Below are positions 1 through 7,857 of a stretch of DNA of 49,767 nt, piece by piece. Under the pieces are notes generated by a model. That model worked only from the letters and a program-made list of their open reading frames with translations, did no database searches and was not told the DNA's origin. The stretch covers positions 1-49,767 of the forward strand of contig CALFXR010000189.1 in assembly GCA_937958475.1 (NCBI GenBank), given 5' to 3'. Source of the stretch: an uncultured Mesorhizobium sp. Its GTDB lineage: Bacteria; Pseudomonadota; Alphaproteobacteria; Rhizobiales; Rhizobiaceae. Every line of letters starts with the position of its first letter. The stretch's first letter is position 1. The translations under genes and the position numbers were made by a program.

Positions 1-66
1 GACGGGCAGGCTGACGGCGCGGGTGCGGCAATTGGCGCCGCGCACGGCATTGCCCGCGTCGCTTAG
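1..66 (+). CDS. possible C-terminal tail of an upstream gene (partial)
   Basis: Frame 1 is open from the window edge to a TAG at 64-66 and encodes 21 Ala/Gly-rich residues ending in GIARVA. The next gene on the same strand could start 8 or 59 bases later, so this could be the end of a cotranscribed neighbour. The stretch is too short to identify and an open frame of this length is common by chance in GC-rich DNA. Confidence 0.22.
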   Translation, partial: DGQADGAGAAIGAAHGIARVA

Positions 67-125
67 GTCGAACCGTGCGCGACGACGACGTGCGTTCACC
101 GGAATCCTCGCAAGGGGAGGATTAT

Positions 126-1043
126 TTGGCAGTGCCGACGCCGGGGGGCGAACAGGAGGGCGGGCGCGGGACGGCAGAAGCCCGCCCGCGCGCCAACGTG
201 TTCTTCGCCCATTCGGGCACCCACCGCTATTTCGTCGAGGCGGTTGCCGCGGCGTCGCGGCTGGCACGCGTCCATACGCTGGCGCTGGACGCGGCCGAGA
301 CCCCGCTCTACCGCGATTTCCGCGCGCATTACGTGCACCATTCGGGCAAGAGCCGGACCTACGAGCTCTGGTGCTTCAAGCGGCATTTCGCACTTCTCGA
401 CTTCATGAGGGCGACCGGCATCGAGGACGCCTGGCTGCTCGACAGCGACTTCCTGCTTCTCAAGCCGCTGCCTGAACGGCAGGAGATTCCCGGCGGCTAT
501 TGCGGCCTGTCGATCCCGGGCGCCCAGCGGCGCCTCGAATGGGTGGCCTCGCCGCACTGTTCGTTCTGGACGGTGGAGGCCCTCGCATCGTTCTGCGCCT
601 TCGCCATCGCCACCTATCGCGACAGGGCGGCGATGCTCGCCGACACCTACCGCGAGCGGGCAAAGGCCGGACTGCGCGGCGCGATCTCCGACATGACGCT
701 GCTCTACCTGTGGGCCGAGGGCGAACCCCGCGTCGCGAACCTGTTCAACTTCTCCCGGGGCGGGATCATCGACCACAACATCCGGGTGCTGACGCAGCCG
801 GACGGGACCAGCTTCCAGGAAGAATTCCGCATGAAGAAGCTCTCCTTCGCCGGCGACGCCGTCCATGCCGAAACGACGGCCGGTGCGCGGGTGCCGCTCT
901 ACGGCATCCACTTCCAGGGCATGGCGAAGGTGCTGATCCAGGAACTCGCGGCGCGGCGCTACACCCGCTTCCGTCTGATCGCCGCGGCGCGCTCGGCGTC
1001 GTCCATCTATCGCCGGACGCTTCTCAAGCTGCGCGGCGCCTGA
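126..1043 (+). CDS. putative glycosyltransferase-like protein (DXD motif)
   Basis: This is a soluble protein of about 305 residues with no signal peptide or membrane segment. Residues 103-112 read WLLDSDFLLL, a DXD motif at the end of a hydrophobic strand, as in GT-A glycosyltransferases that bind a nucleotide-sugar through a metal ion. I take TTG at 126 as the start because a strong ribosome site, AAGGGGAGG, lies five bases upstream. A GTG at 75 is in frame but has a weaker site. The C-terminus is basic (RTLLKLRGA). The acceptor cannot be read from sequence. Surface polysaccharide synthesis is possible, and flagellin modification is conceivable only because of the neighbourhood. The family assignment rests on the motif and on strand order and is tentative. 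Confidence 0.5.
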   Translation: MAVPTPGGEQEGGRGTAEARPRANVFFAHSGTHRYFVEAVAAASRLARVHTLALDAAETPLYRDFRAHYVHHSGKSRTYELWCFKRHFALLDFMRATGIEDAWLLDSDFLLLKPLPERQEIPGGYCGLSIPGAQRRLEWVASPHCSFWTVEALASFCAFAIATYRDRAAMLADTYRERAKAGLRGAISDMTLLYLWAEGEPRVANLFNFSRGGIIDHNIRVLTQPDGTSFQEEFRMKKLSFAGDAVHAETTAGARVPLYGIHFQGMAKVLIQELAARRYTRFRLIAAARSASSIYRRTLLKLRGA

Positions 1044-1092
1044 CCGGGTTCGCCTCGGAAAGGCCCGCGGCAGTCCCGGCTTTCGTCCGCCG

Positions 1093-3033
1093 TCAGAACT
1101 CCTGCCAGGCCTCGTCGGGATCGTCCCAGGCGATGGCGGCCGATGTCGGGGCGGCCGTCCGCGGCATCCGCGACGGCACGCGCTGAGGCCGGGGCGAACG
1201 CGGGGCGGGCTCCGGCGCCGGCGGACGCCGGCCGCCGCCGTTCTGGCGCGGCTGGAACGCAGGCTCGGCCTCGGTGCGGAAGTCGGAGACCAGCCCGGCG
1301 AGCATCTCCGATTCCCGCGCCAGCGCGTGGCTGGCGGCGGTGAACTGCTGGGCCATGGCGGCATTGCGCTGCGTGGCCGTGTCGATGCCGTTCACGGCGC
1401 CGTTGATGCCCTTCAGCCCGCTCGCCTGTTCGCCGGCGCTCCTGGCGATCGTCGCGATGATCGAACTGATGTTGGCCACGCTCTCGTTGATCCGGGCGAC
1501 GGTCTCGCCGGTCTGGGCGACCAGGCGGGAGCCGTTCTTCACCTGCCCGGCGGAGGTATTGATCAGATCCTTGATCTCCCTGGCGGCCTCGGCCGAACGC
1601 TGCGCCAGGCTGCGCACCTCCTGGGCGACCACCGCGAAGCCGCGCCCGGCATCCCCCGCCCGCGCCGCCTCGACGCCGGCGTTGAGCGCCAGCAGGTTGG
1701 TCTGGAAGGCGATCTCGTCGATGACGGCGATGATCTTGGTGACCTCGACCGACGAGCGCTCGATGCCGGTCATGGCGGCGATCGCCTGGCCGACGATGGC
1801 ATGGCTCTGGCCCGCATCGGCCGCGACCGTGGCGACGGCGTCGCGCGCCTCGGCGGCGCCCGCGGCCGTGCGCGTCACCGACCTGGTGATCTCGTCGATC
1901 GCGGCGACGGTCTGCGCGACACTGACGGCCTGCTGCTCGGTGCGCCGGGCGAGTTCGTCGGCCGCGCGCCGGATCTCGGCGGTGCCGTTCCCGACCTGGT
2001 CACCGGTCTCGACGATGCCGGCCATTGCCTCCTGGAGGCGGTCCATGGCCAGGTTGAAGTCTTCCTTGAGCTTCTGGTACTCCTTCGGGAAATCGACCTT
2101 GAGCCGCGAGGTCAGATCGCCTTCGGCGACCCGGGACAGCGCCGCGCCGATGAGCCTGACCACCGCCGACTGGAGCTTCGCCGCGGCAGCACGCGTCGAA
2201 TCGCCCTCCTGGCGCTGGGCTTCCGCCGCGGCGCGTTCGACCTCGCCCTGACGTTCCGCGGCGGCGCGTTCCAGCGCCGCGGTGCGCAGGCCCTCGAGCG
2301 ACCGCGCCACGGCGCCGATCTCGTCGCCGCGATCCCGGCAGCCGACGGGGCTTTCGAGATCGCCGCCGGCCAGGCTGCGTGCGCGTTCGGCCATCGCGCG
2401 CAGCGGCCGCGCGATCAGGCCGCGAAAGGCGAGCACGAGGACCAGGACCAGGCCGAGCGCCGTCGCCGACTGCGCCAGCAATGCCCGTATCCACAACGAG
2501 AAGCGAATGTCGTCGAGCCTGCCGGTGTCCCATACGAGCCCGACATAGCCGACCGGGGCCCCGGCCTCCGCGACCCGTGCCGGCGCGACCATGACCACGC
2601 GCCCGTCGACCCACTGGACGACCGCATCGGCGGGGGCGATGCGCAATAGCGTGCGCATCATCGAATCGCTGGCGATGTCGCTGAAGCCGGGGGCCGCATA
2701 GGCGGCGATCTCGTCGCTGGCGCCGTCGAAGGCGACCAGGCGCAGGAGTTCGTTCCCGTCGCCCCTGGCGTAGGCGGCGTAGGCCTGCGCGACCGCGTCG
2801 GGGCTCTTCGAGCGGATGCCTCCCGCCGCCGCCGCGGCGATCTGCCCGGCCTGCGTCGTCCAGCCCCGGACGGCGTAGTCGTTCAGCCGGTCGCGCGCAG
2901 TGCTGTCGTTGTAGGTGACGGAGACGCCGAGGCCGAGGAGGTTGGCGGCGAGGATCGCCAGGCCCAGCTTCGCCACGGCCGGCATCCGTCCCGGCAAGCC
3001 TGCCCTTCCCTCCGGTTCCACCGCGGCCGCCAC
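1093..3033 (-). CDS. mcp: methyl-accepting chemotaxis protein
   Basis: This is a transmembrane chemoreceptor of up to 646 residues. It has a first membrane segment at about residues 23-42, a periplasmic sensor domain to about 178 and a second segment at about 181-207. A HAMP domain and a second HAMP-like unit (near VAEGDLTSRLKVDFP) follow, then the long signalling coiled coil. The conserved hairpin tip is present (EIAFQTNLLALNAGVEAARA), which contacts CheA and CheW. The protein ends in AWQEF, a C-terminal W-x-x-F pentapeptide of the kind that tethers the CheR methyltransferase. A GTG at 3033 follows a GGGGCGAG site. An ATG at 2985 is an alternative that keeps the first membrane segment. The ligand is unknown. 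No che operon is present in the window, so its partners lie elsewhere. Confidence 0.92.
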   Translation of the reverse strand: MAAAVEPEGRAGLPGRMPAVAKLGLAILAANLLGLGVSVTYNDSTARDRLNDYAVRGWTTQAGQIAAAAAGGIRSKSPDAVAQAYAAYARGDGNELLRLVAFDGASDEIAAYAAPGFSDIASDSMMRTLLRIAPADAVVQWVDGRVVMVAPARVAEAGAPVGYVGLVWDTGRLDDIRFSLWIRALLAQSATALGLVLVLVLAFRGLIARPLRAMAERARSLAGGDLESPVGCRDRGDEIGAVARSLEGLRTAALERAAAERQGEVERAAAEAQRQEGDSTRAAAAKLQSAVVRLIGAALSRVAEGDLTSRLKVDFPKEYQKLKEDFNLAMDRLQEAMAGIVETGDQVGNGTAEIRRAADELARRTEQQAVSVAQTVAAIDEITRSVTRTAAGAAEARDAVATVAADAGQSHAIVGQAIAAMTGIERSSVEVTKIIAVIDEIAFQTNLLALNAGVEAARAGDAGRGFAVVAQEVRSLAQRSAEAAREIKDLINTSAGQVKNGSRLVAQTGETVARINESVANISSIIATIARSAGEQASGLKGINGAVNGIDTATQRNAAMAQQFTAASHALARESEMLAGLVSDFRTEAEPAFQPRQNGGGRRPPAPEPAPRSPRPQRVPSRMPRTAAPTSAAIAWDDPDEAWQEF

Positions 3034-3049
3034 CTCGCCCCGTCCCGGA

Positions 3050-3115
3050 TCAGCGCGCGCCGAGGGCGGTTCCGAGCCCGGTCGCTCCGATGGCGAGCGC
3101 CCCCTGAATGGTCAT
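3050..3115 (-). CDS. possible 21-residue small ORF upstream of mcp
   Basis: An ATG at 3115 reads 21 codons to a TGA at 3050-3052. A GGGGGAA ribosome-site-like stretch lies five bases before the ATG. The predicted peptide is small and mildly hydrophobic, with the core ALAIGATGLGTALGA. It ends 16 bases before the mcp GTG on the same strand, so it could be a leader peptide or a coupled small protein. No homologue is recognised and it may be chance. Confidence 0.2.
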   Translation of the reverse strand: MTIQGALAIGATGLGTALGAR

Positions 3116-3321
3116 GCCGTTCCCCCGATTCCCGCGCGGCGACTCGGCGGCGAGCCTGGTCACCCTTCTTGCCGGCATAGGCCTCCTATCTTTCGCGGGC
3201 CTTGCGCTGCGTCCGCGACACCGCGGCAAGGAAGCTGTGCAGGACCGGGCCGGCGCGGATGGAATCGGCGGCCGGCCGCCATAGACTGGCGGGACGATTC
3301 CTCCCGCGCCGGCAACGTCGC

Positions 3322-4035
3322 TTGGACAAGAACGGCCATATCCCCACTGCCCTGGGCAGCGCCGCAGCCTCGGCGCGGTCGCTGGGCGACGTTGCGACGG
3401 CGATGGCGATGCTCGCCAGACATGTCGGCGCCACGCGCTATCTCCTCCTCGACCTGCCCAAGACCCATGCGATCGAGGCGACGCGCATCGTCGCCTGCGA
3501 CTGGCCGCATGTCGCGGTGGAGATCCTCGGACTGGCGACCATATCGCGCATCGCGCTGGCGTCCGGCGCCGCCCCGGTGGGGAGTCCCGCGCAGGATTAC
3601 CGGCGGGTGCCGGTCAAGGCCTTCGACCGGCTCGTCGAAGAAGGCACGAGCGAGCGGCTGTCGTCCTTCGAGCTGCGCGAGCTGGCCTCGTCGAGGATCC
3701 ATGCGGGCGTCTCCGAGGGGCTGATGGTCCTGTCGTCGGACGCCGAGGGCAGCATCGATCCCGGCCGGCTGCCCGCTGCGCAGATGCTGGGCAGCTACCT
3801 GTGGTCGAAGCTCAACGCCGGCCGCGAATTCAGCGCGCTCAGCGACCCGCTGTCGGCACGCGAGCGCGAATGCCTGCTGTGGGTCTCGGAGGGGAAGACC
3901 ACCGAGGAGGTGGCGGTGATCCTGGGCGTCTCGGCGAACACGGTCAACCGCTACGTCCTGCACGCCACGCAGAAGCTGTCGGCGGCCAACCGCACCATGG
4001 CGATCGCCGTCGCCATCCGCAACGGGATGCTGTGA
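3322..4035 (+). CDS. visN: LuxR-type flagellar master regulator VisN
   Basis: VisN is one half of the VisN/VisR pair that tops the motility cascade in rhizobia and turns on rem. The N-terminal 170 residues resemble an autoinducer-binding-like domain, starting around ARSLGDVATAMAMLARHVGA. The C-terminus is a LuxR-type helix-turn-helix beginning LSARERECLLWVSEGKT, with recognition helix SANTVNRYVLHATQKL. I chose TTG at 3322 because upstream translation is arginine-rich and looks non-coding. ATG at 3259 and TTG at 3202 are in-frame alternatives, so the start is uncertain. The 288 bases upstream, shared with the divergent mcp, show no convincing promoter motif. The stop overlaps the visR start by one base (TGATG). 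Confidence 0.85.
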   Translation: MDKNGHIPTALGSAAASARSLGDVATAMAMLARHVGATRYLLLDLPKTHAIEATRIVACDWPHVAVEILGLATISRIALASGAAPVGSPAQDYRRVPVKAFDRLVEEGTSERLSSFELRELASSRIHAGVSEGLMVLSSDAEGSIDPGRLPAAQMLGSYLWSKLNAGREFSALSDPLSARERECLLWVSEGKTTEEVAVILGVSANTVNRYVLHATQKLSAANRTMAIAVAIRNGML

Positions 4036-4766
4036 TGGCCCCGCGTGCGACGCCGAAGAGGACGAAGAAACGCCCCGCCCGGCCGGGACCGGCGGAACGG
4101 GCGAAGACCGCGCTCGCCGAATTCCACGCCTGTTTCGCCGGGATCGCCGACGAGGCCGGTTGCGAGGAATTCGCCGTGTTCCGGGTCGGCTGCTCGCCAT
4201 CGCGTTGCCGCCTGCAGGCGCTGGTCGACGGCGACTACCCGCGGACCTCGCGGATGAGCCGCCGGCTTTCGAGCAGGACCGTCGAGGCGGGGGCGGCGCG
4301 GCTGCAGACCTCGTCGATCCCGTTCTGGTGGCGCAAGGGTGCCAGGCACGATCCCCTTCCCTCCGCCATCGCCACGATGGAGAACGTGCTCGGCCTCGAC
4401 GGCGCCGGCATCGCGTTTCCGCTGCCGGCCAGCGCCGGCCGGCTCGGCCTCGCGGTATTCGTCGGCGCAGCGGCGCCGCTTTCGGGCGAGGCGATCATCG
4501 ACCTGCACCTGCGCTGCATCGGCCTGTTCTCGTCGCTGCTGGAGACGGCGCAGTCGCCCGCGGGCGACGTTCCGGCGATGTCGAACCGCGAGCTCGACTG
4601 CCTGAGGCTCACCGCCGACGGCAAGACCAGCGAGGAGATCGCCGCGATGCTCGGCCTGTCGATGCACACCGCGACCCAGTACCTGACCAGCGCGGCGCAG
4701 AAACTCGACGCGGTGAGCCGCACCCACGCCGTGGCGAAGGCGCTGCGGCTCGGCCTGATCACATAG
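4035..4766 (+). CDS. visR: LuxR-type flagellar master regulator VisR
   Basis: VisR is the partner of VisN. In S. meliloti both are needed for expression of rem and the downstream flagellar genes. The 243-residue protein has a basic N-terminus (TPKRTKKRPARPG), a sensor-like middle and a C-terminal LuxR helix-turn-helix starting MSNRELDCLRLTADGKTSEE, with recognition helix MHTATQYLTSAAQKLD. It is translationally coupled to visN through a TGATG overlap. It converges on orf38, whose stop lies 46 bases away. The call rests on the tandem of two LuxR regulators beside flhB-fliG-fliN-fliM-motA, which as I recall is the S. meliloti arrangement. Confidence 0.87.
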   Translation: MAPRATPKRTKKRPARPGPAERAKTALAEFHACFAGIADEAGCEEFAVFRVGCSPSRCRLQALVDGDYPRTSRMSRRLSSRTVEAGAARLQTSSIPFWWRKGARHDPLPSAIATMENVLGLDGAGIAFPLPASAGRLGLAVFVGAAAPLSGEAIIDLHLRCIGLFSSLLETAQSPAGDVPAMSNRELDCLRLTADGKTSEEIAAMLGLSMHTATQYLTSAAQKLDAVSRTHAVAKALRLGLIT

Positions 4767-4812
4767 GGCTGTTCAAGCTTCCCGTCCCCGGCCCCGCCGG
4801 ACGATCAAACGC

Positions 4813-5265
4813 TCAGGCGGCCGCCGAAGGCCGCTGAGCCGCGCCGCGGCGTGCCTTCAGCCGCGCCGCGGCGATGGCCGACTCGAGGAAGCGGGAATTC
4901 TCCTCCGGATCGTCGGAGGATTCCTCGAAGGCGACATAGTTGACGTCGACGGCGGCGGTGAGATCGGCGAGCTTCAGCGTGAAATAGACGGTGACGCCGC
5001 CCGGCTTCAGCTGCATGTCGAGCAGGATCTCCGGATTGCCCGACCAGTCGACATTGGCGGAGCCGCCGTGGCCGAAGCACAGCGTGCCGGGCATGAAGAA
5101 CAGCTCCGAGGCGGACTCGACGATGTCGGCGATCGCCGCAAAGCGCTCGAGCCGGATGTAGGCGACATAGTCGGCGATATCGACCAGGCGCAATTCGCTC
5201 GCGACCTCCTCGATCGCCTTGGCGACAATCATCTCACGGACGGCGGTATGCGGCTGACGGATCAT
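4813..5265 (-). CDS. conserved protein of the flhB operon (orf38-like)
   Basis: This is a soluble 150-residue protein of unknown function. It corresponds in position and size to orf38, found between visR and flhB in S. meliloti. It has a helical N-terminal half (AKAIEEVASELRLVDIADYV) and a beta-rich middle (GVTVYFTLKLADLTAAVDVN). There is no signal peptide or membrane segment. Its start overlaps the flhB stop by four bases (ATGA), so it is the last gene of the motA-fliM-fliN-fliG-flhB operon. Its location suggests a motility role, but no domain is recognised. Confidence 0.8.
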   Translation of the reverse strand: MIRQPHTAVREMIVAKAIEEVASELRLVDIADYVAYIRLERFAAIADIVESASELFFMPGTLCFGHGGSANVDWSGNPEILLDMQLKPGGVTVYFTLKLADLTAAVDVNYVAFEESSDDPEENSRFLESAIAAARLKARRGAAQRPSAAA

Positions 5266-6353
5266 GCGCGATCCTTGCTACGCTGCGCTTGTGCCGACCT
5301 TGCGTAGACGACGCGGATCAGCTCCGCGACAGCCTGGTAGAACTGTGCCGGGATCATGCTGTCCACGGTGACCTGCTTGTACATGGAACGCGCCAGGGCG
5401 ACGTTCTCGAAGATCGGGATGTTGTTCTCCTCCGCGATCTCGCGGATACGCAGCGCGACGAGGTCCTGGCCCTTCGCGACGACGACCGGCGCGGCGTCCT
5501 GGTCGCGCACGTAGCGCAGCGCGATCGAATAGTGGGTCGGGTTGGCGATGATGAGCGTCGCCTTGGGCACCGCCGCCATCATGCGCCGGCGCGCGCGGTC
5601 GCGCGCCACCGAGCGGATCCTCGCCTTCACGATCGGATCGCCCTCGGCCTGCTTGTGCTCGTCCTTGACCTCCTGCTTGGTCATCATCAGGTCCTGGAGC
5701 CAATGGAAGCGCTGCCAGAGCAGGTCGACGCCGGCGATCGCGGCCATCACCAGCGTGACGGTGACCAGCAGCTGGATGAGGATGTCGCGCATCACCAGCC
5801 CGAAGGATTCGGGATCGGCGAGCATGCCCTCGAGCAGCGTCGTGTGGACGCCCCGCATCGTGCCGACCAGGAACGCGATGGTGAAAAGAAGCTTGGCCAC
5901 GGATTTCAGGAACTCGGCGATGCCCTGGGCACCGAACAGGCGATTCCAACCCCCGATCGGCGAGATGCGCGACAGTTTCGGCTGCACCCGGTCGAGAACG
6001 GCGCGCGGGCTGTTCTGCACGATGGAGCCGCCGATGCCGGCGACGATCATCAGGGTGATGAAGACGACGAGAAGCTTGCCGATCTCGAGGAACACCGCCT
6101 CGTAGAGCGAGGACGCGTTGACGTCGGATTCCAGCGACCATTCCTCGGGCCGCTCGAGAAAGGCCGCGAGGAAGGAGCCGAAACCGGTGATCTGGTCGTA
6201 GGCGAAGAAGATGACGTAGACGAGGATGGCGAGGAAGGAGAAGAACAGCGGCGCTTCCTTGGAAAAGGGCAACTGGCCCTTCTCCACGGAGTCGCGGATC
6301 TTCTTCTCCGACGCCGGTTCTGTCTTGCTTTCCTTGTCCGGGGCGTCGGCCAT
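5262..6353 (-). CDS. flhB: flagellar export gate protein FlhB
   Basis: FlhB is an inner-membrane component of the flagellar type III export gate. It switches substrate class from rod/hook to filament proteins after autocleavage. The 363-residue protein has a charged N-terminus, four membrane segments (about 35-52, 92-113, 150-168 and 187-212) and a cytoplasmic domain with the autocleavage motif NPTH at residues 271-274. It is the usual family length. FliK, the partner that triggers the switch, is encoded at 26016-27428. The gene lies between fliG and orf38, and its stop overlaps the orf38 start by four bases. Confidence 0.97.
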   Translation of the reverse strand: MADAPDKESKTEPASEKKIRDSVEKGQLPFSKEAPLFFSFLAILVYVIFFAYDQITGFGSFLAAFLERPEEWSLESDVNASSLYEAVFLEIGKLLVVFITLMIVAGIGGSIVQNSPRAVLDRVQPKLSRISPIGGWNRLFGAQGIAEFLKSVAKLLFTIAFLVGTMRGVHTTLLEGMLADPESFGLVMRDILIQLLVTVTLVMAAIAGVDLLWQRFHWLQDLMMTKQEVKDEHKQAEGDPIVKARIRSVARDRARRRMMAAVPKATLIIANPTHYSIALRYVRDQDAAPVVVAKGQDLVALRIREIAEENNIPIFENVALARSMYKQVTVDSMIPAQFYQAVAELIRVVYARSAQAQRSKDRA

Positions 6354-6377
6354 CGCTCTACCGAAGGGCGATCAGGC

Positions 6378-7388
6378 TCAGGCCGCGGCCTGCGCGGCGC
6401 CGGGCAGCGCGAACGCGCCCTCGTTCGCCATGCGGATGGCCCTGGCCGCGATTTCCCGGCGTGCCTTCGATATGTCGGACATCGAGACCAGGTCGGAACC
6501 CTGGCCGAGCTCGGACTCGATCATGCGGCGCGTACGCGCGCCGATGGAGGACAGCACCGCCTCGGCGAGCACCGGATTCGAATTGCGCAGCGCCTTCGTC
6601 ACCAGTTCCGTGTCAATGCCGTCGAACAGCGTGACACGCGCCTTCGGCGGGAGGTTGACGATGTCTTCGAAGGAGAACAGCTGACCGCGGATGACATCGA
6701 TGTCGTTCGCGCCTGCCACGGCCAGATCGTCGAGGATCTGGTCGAGTTCGGCCTTGTCCAGCTCGTTGAGGAGCCCGACCACCTTGGCCTGCCCTCCCTT
6801 CGACGCCTTGCCCGAACTCGCCTTCAGGAAGATCGCCCGAAGCTGGTTCTCGATCATGCGCTGCGCCGTCGGTGTGACCGTTCCGAGCGACATCATCCGC
6901 TTCACGACCTCGCCGCGATACTCCCGCGTCATCTGCAGCAGGATCTTCGCGCTGGCCGACGAGGAGAGATTCGAGACCACGTAGGCGGTGGTCTGCGGAT
7001 GTTCGCCCGACAGCATGGTCGCGACCTCCTGCGGCTCGGCGGCCTCGATCGCCGGCCAGGGCGGCGTCTCCTCGTGGACGACGGAACTCTGCTCACGCCC
7101 GAGAATGGCGTCCATCTGGTCCGTGGAAAGGGTCTCCGTGAGGAGGGTATCCATCGTGTCGGCCGAATCGAGGAGGCCCGCGCCTTCCGCGAACTCGTGC
7201 TCGAATTCGGCGACGATCTTCTCCAACTCGCTCTGCGGGATGGTCTTGAGCCTGCGCGCGCCCTCGATGAGCGTCTTGAGTTCGTCCTGCTTGAAGAACT
7301 TGAGAAGACGGCCGGCGGCGGGCTTGCCGATGGCGACCAGGATCGCCGCCGCCTTCTGCGCGCTGGTCAGTTCCATGCCGTCGATCAT
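6378..7388 (-). CDS. fliG: flagellar rotor/switch protein FliG
   Basis: FliG is the rotor ring protein that binds FliF on the membrane side and touches the MotA stator to produce torque. The 336-residue length is typical. The N-terminal domain begins LTSAQKAAAILVAIG. The middle domain has EHPQTTAYVVSNLS, equivalent to the EHPQ motif that contacts FliM. The C-terminal domain contains the charged torque helix around DGIDTELVTKALRNSNP. The gene sits between fliN and flhB with gaps of about 25-30 bases in one operon. Confidence 0.97.
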   Translation of the reverse strand: MIDGMELTSAQKAAAILVAIGKPAAGRLLKFFKQDELKTLIEGARRLKTIPQSELEKIVAEFEHEFAEGAGLLDSADTMDTLLTETLSTDQMDAILGREQSSVVHEETPPWPAIEAAEPQEVATMLSGEHPQTTAYVVSNLSSSASAKILLQMTREYRGEVVKRMMSLGTVTPTAQRMIENQLRAIFLKASSGKASKGGQAKVVGLLNELDKAELDQILDDLAVAGANDIDVIRGQLFSFEDIVNLPPKARVTLFDGIDTELVTKALRNSNPVLAEAVLSSIGARTRRMIESELGQGSDLVSMSDISKARREIAARAIRMANEGAFALPGAAQAAA

Positions 7389-7419
7389 CGCTACCCCGCT
7401 TTCCGACCGGATGGAGACG

Positions 7420-7818
7420 TCACACGGACTGGCCGCTGACGATTTCGGTGACGCGCACGCCGAAGCGGGACGGGTCGGATTCGAGCACGGTTATCTCGCC
7501 GCGCGCTATCTTCCTGCCGTTGACGATGACGTCGACCGGCTCGCCGATCCTGCGGTTCAGGGGGATCGTCGCGCCCTTCTGCAGCGACATGAGATCGGCG
7601 ACAGGCACCTCGGCGCTGCCGAGCACGATCTGGACATCGACGAGGATCCCCATGATGACGCTGGCGTTGGGCGCCGCGCCGTCGCCGAAGTCGGTCATCG
7701 GCATGGACGACATCGACGGGGCGGCAGGCCCGTTGAGGGCGCCGCGGAGTTCGTCGATCGCCTTGTCGAGTTCCTCCTGGTGCTCTTCGAGGTCCATCGC
7801 TGGCATTGGCTCGTTCAT
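7420..7818 (-). CDS. fliN: flagellar switch protein FliN
   Basis: FliN forms the lower C-ring with FliM and helps dock the FliH-FliI export ATPase. The 132-residue protein has an acidic N-terminus (MDLEEHQEELDKAIDEL). A single SpoA domain follows from about residue 60 to 130, with the family pattern VPVADLMSLQKGATIPLNRR and VDVIVNGRKIARGEI. It is preceded by fliM with a 39-base gap and followed by fliG. The start ATG gives the usual size. Confidence 0.96.
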   Translation of the reverse strand: MNEPMPAMDLEEHQEELDKAIDELRGALNGPAAPSMSSMPMTDFGDGAAPNASVIMGILVDVQIVLGSAEVPVADLMSLQKGATIPLNRRIGEPVDVIVNGRKIARGEITVLESDPSRFGVRVTEIVSGQSV

Positions 7819-7857
7819 CGTCCCACTCCAATCCCGCTCACCGCCGGCGAGGAAGCC

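Noticed and set aside
3160..3215. AGCGCAAG on the - strand as an mcp promoter of the same class
   Set aside because: The TA-containing hexamer is one or two bases out of register and the site lies about 170 bases from the mcp start.
4795..4845. GC-rich inverted repeat at the visR/orf38 convergence as a terminator
   Set aside because: The arms need a bulge, lie inside the orf38 end and have no T tract.
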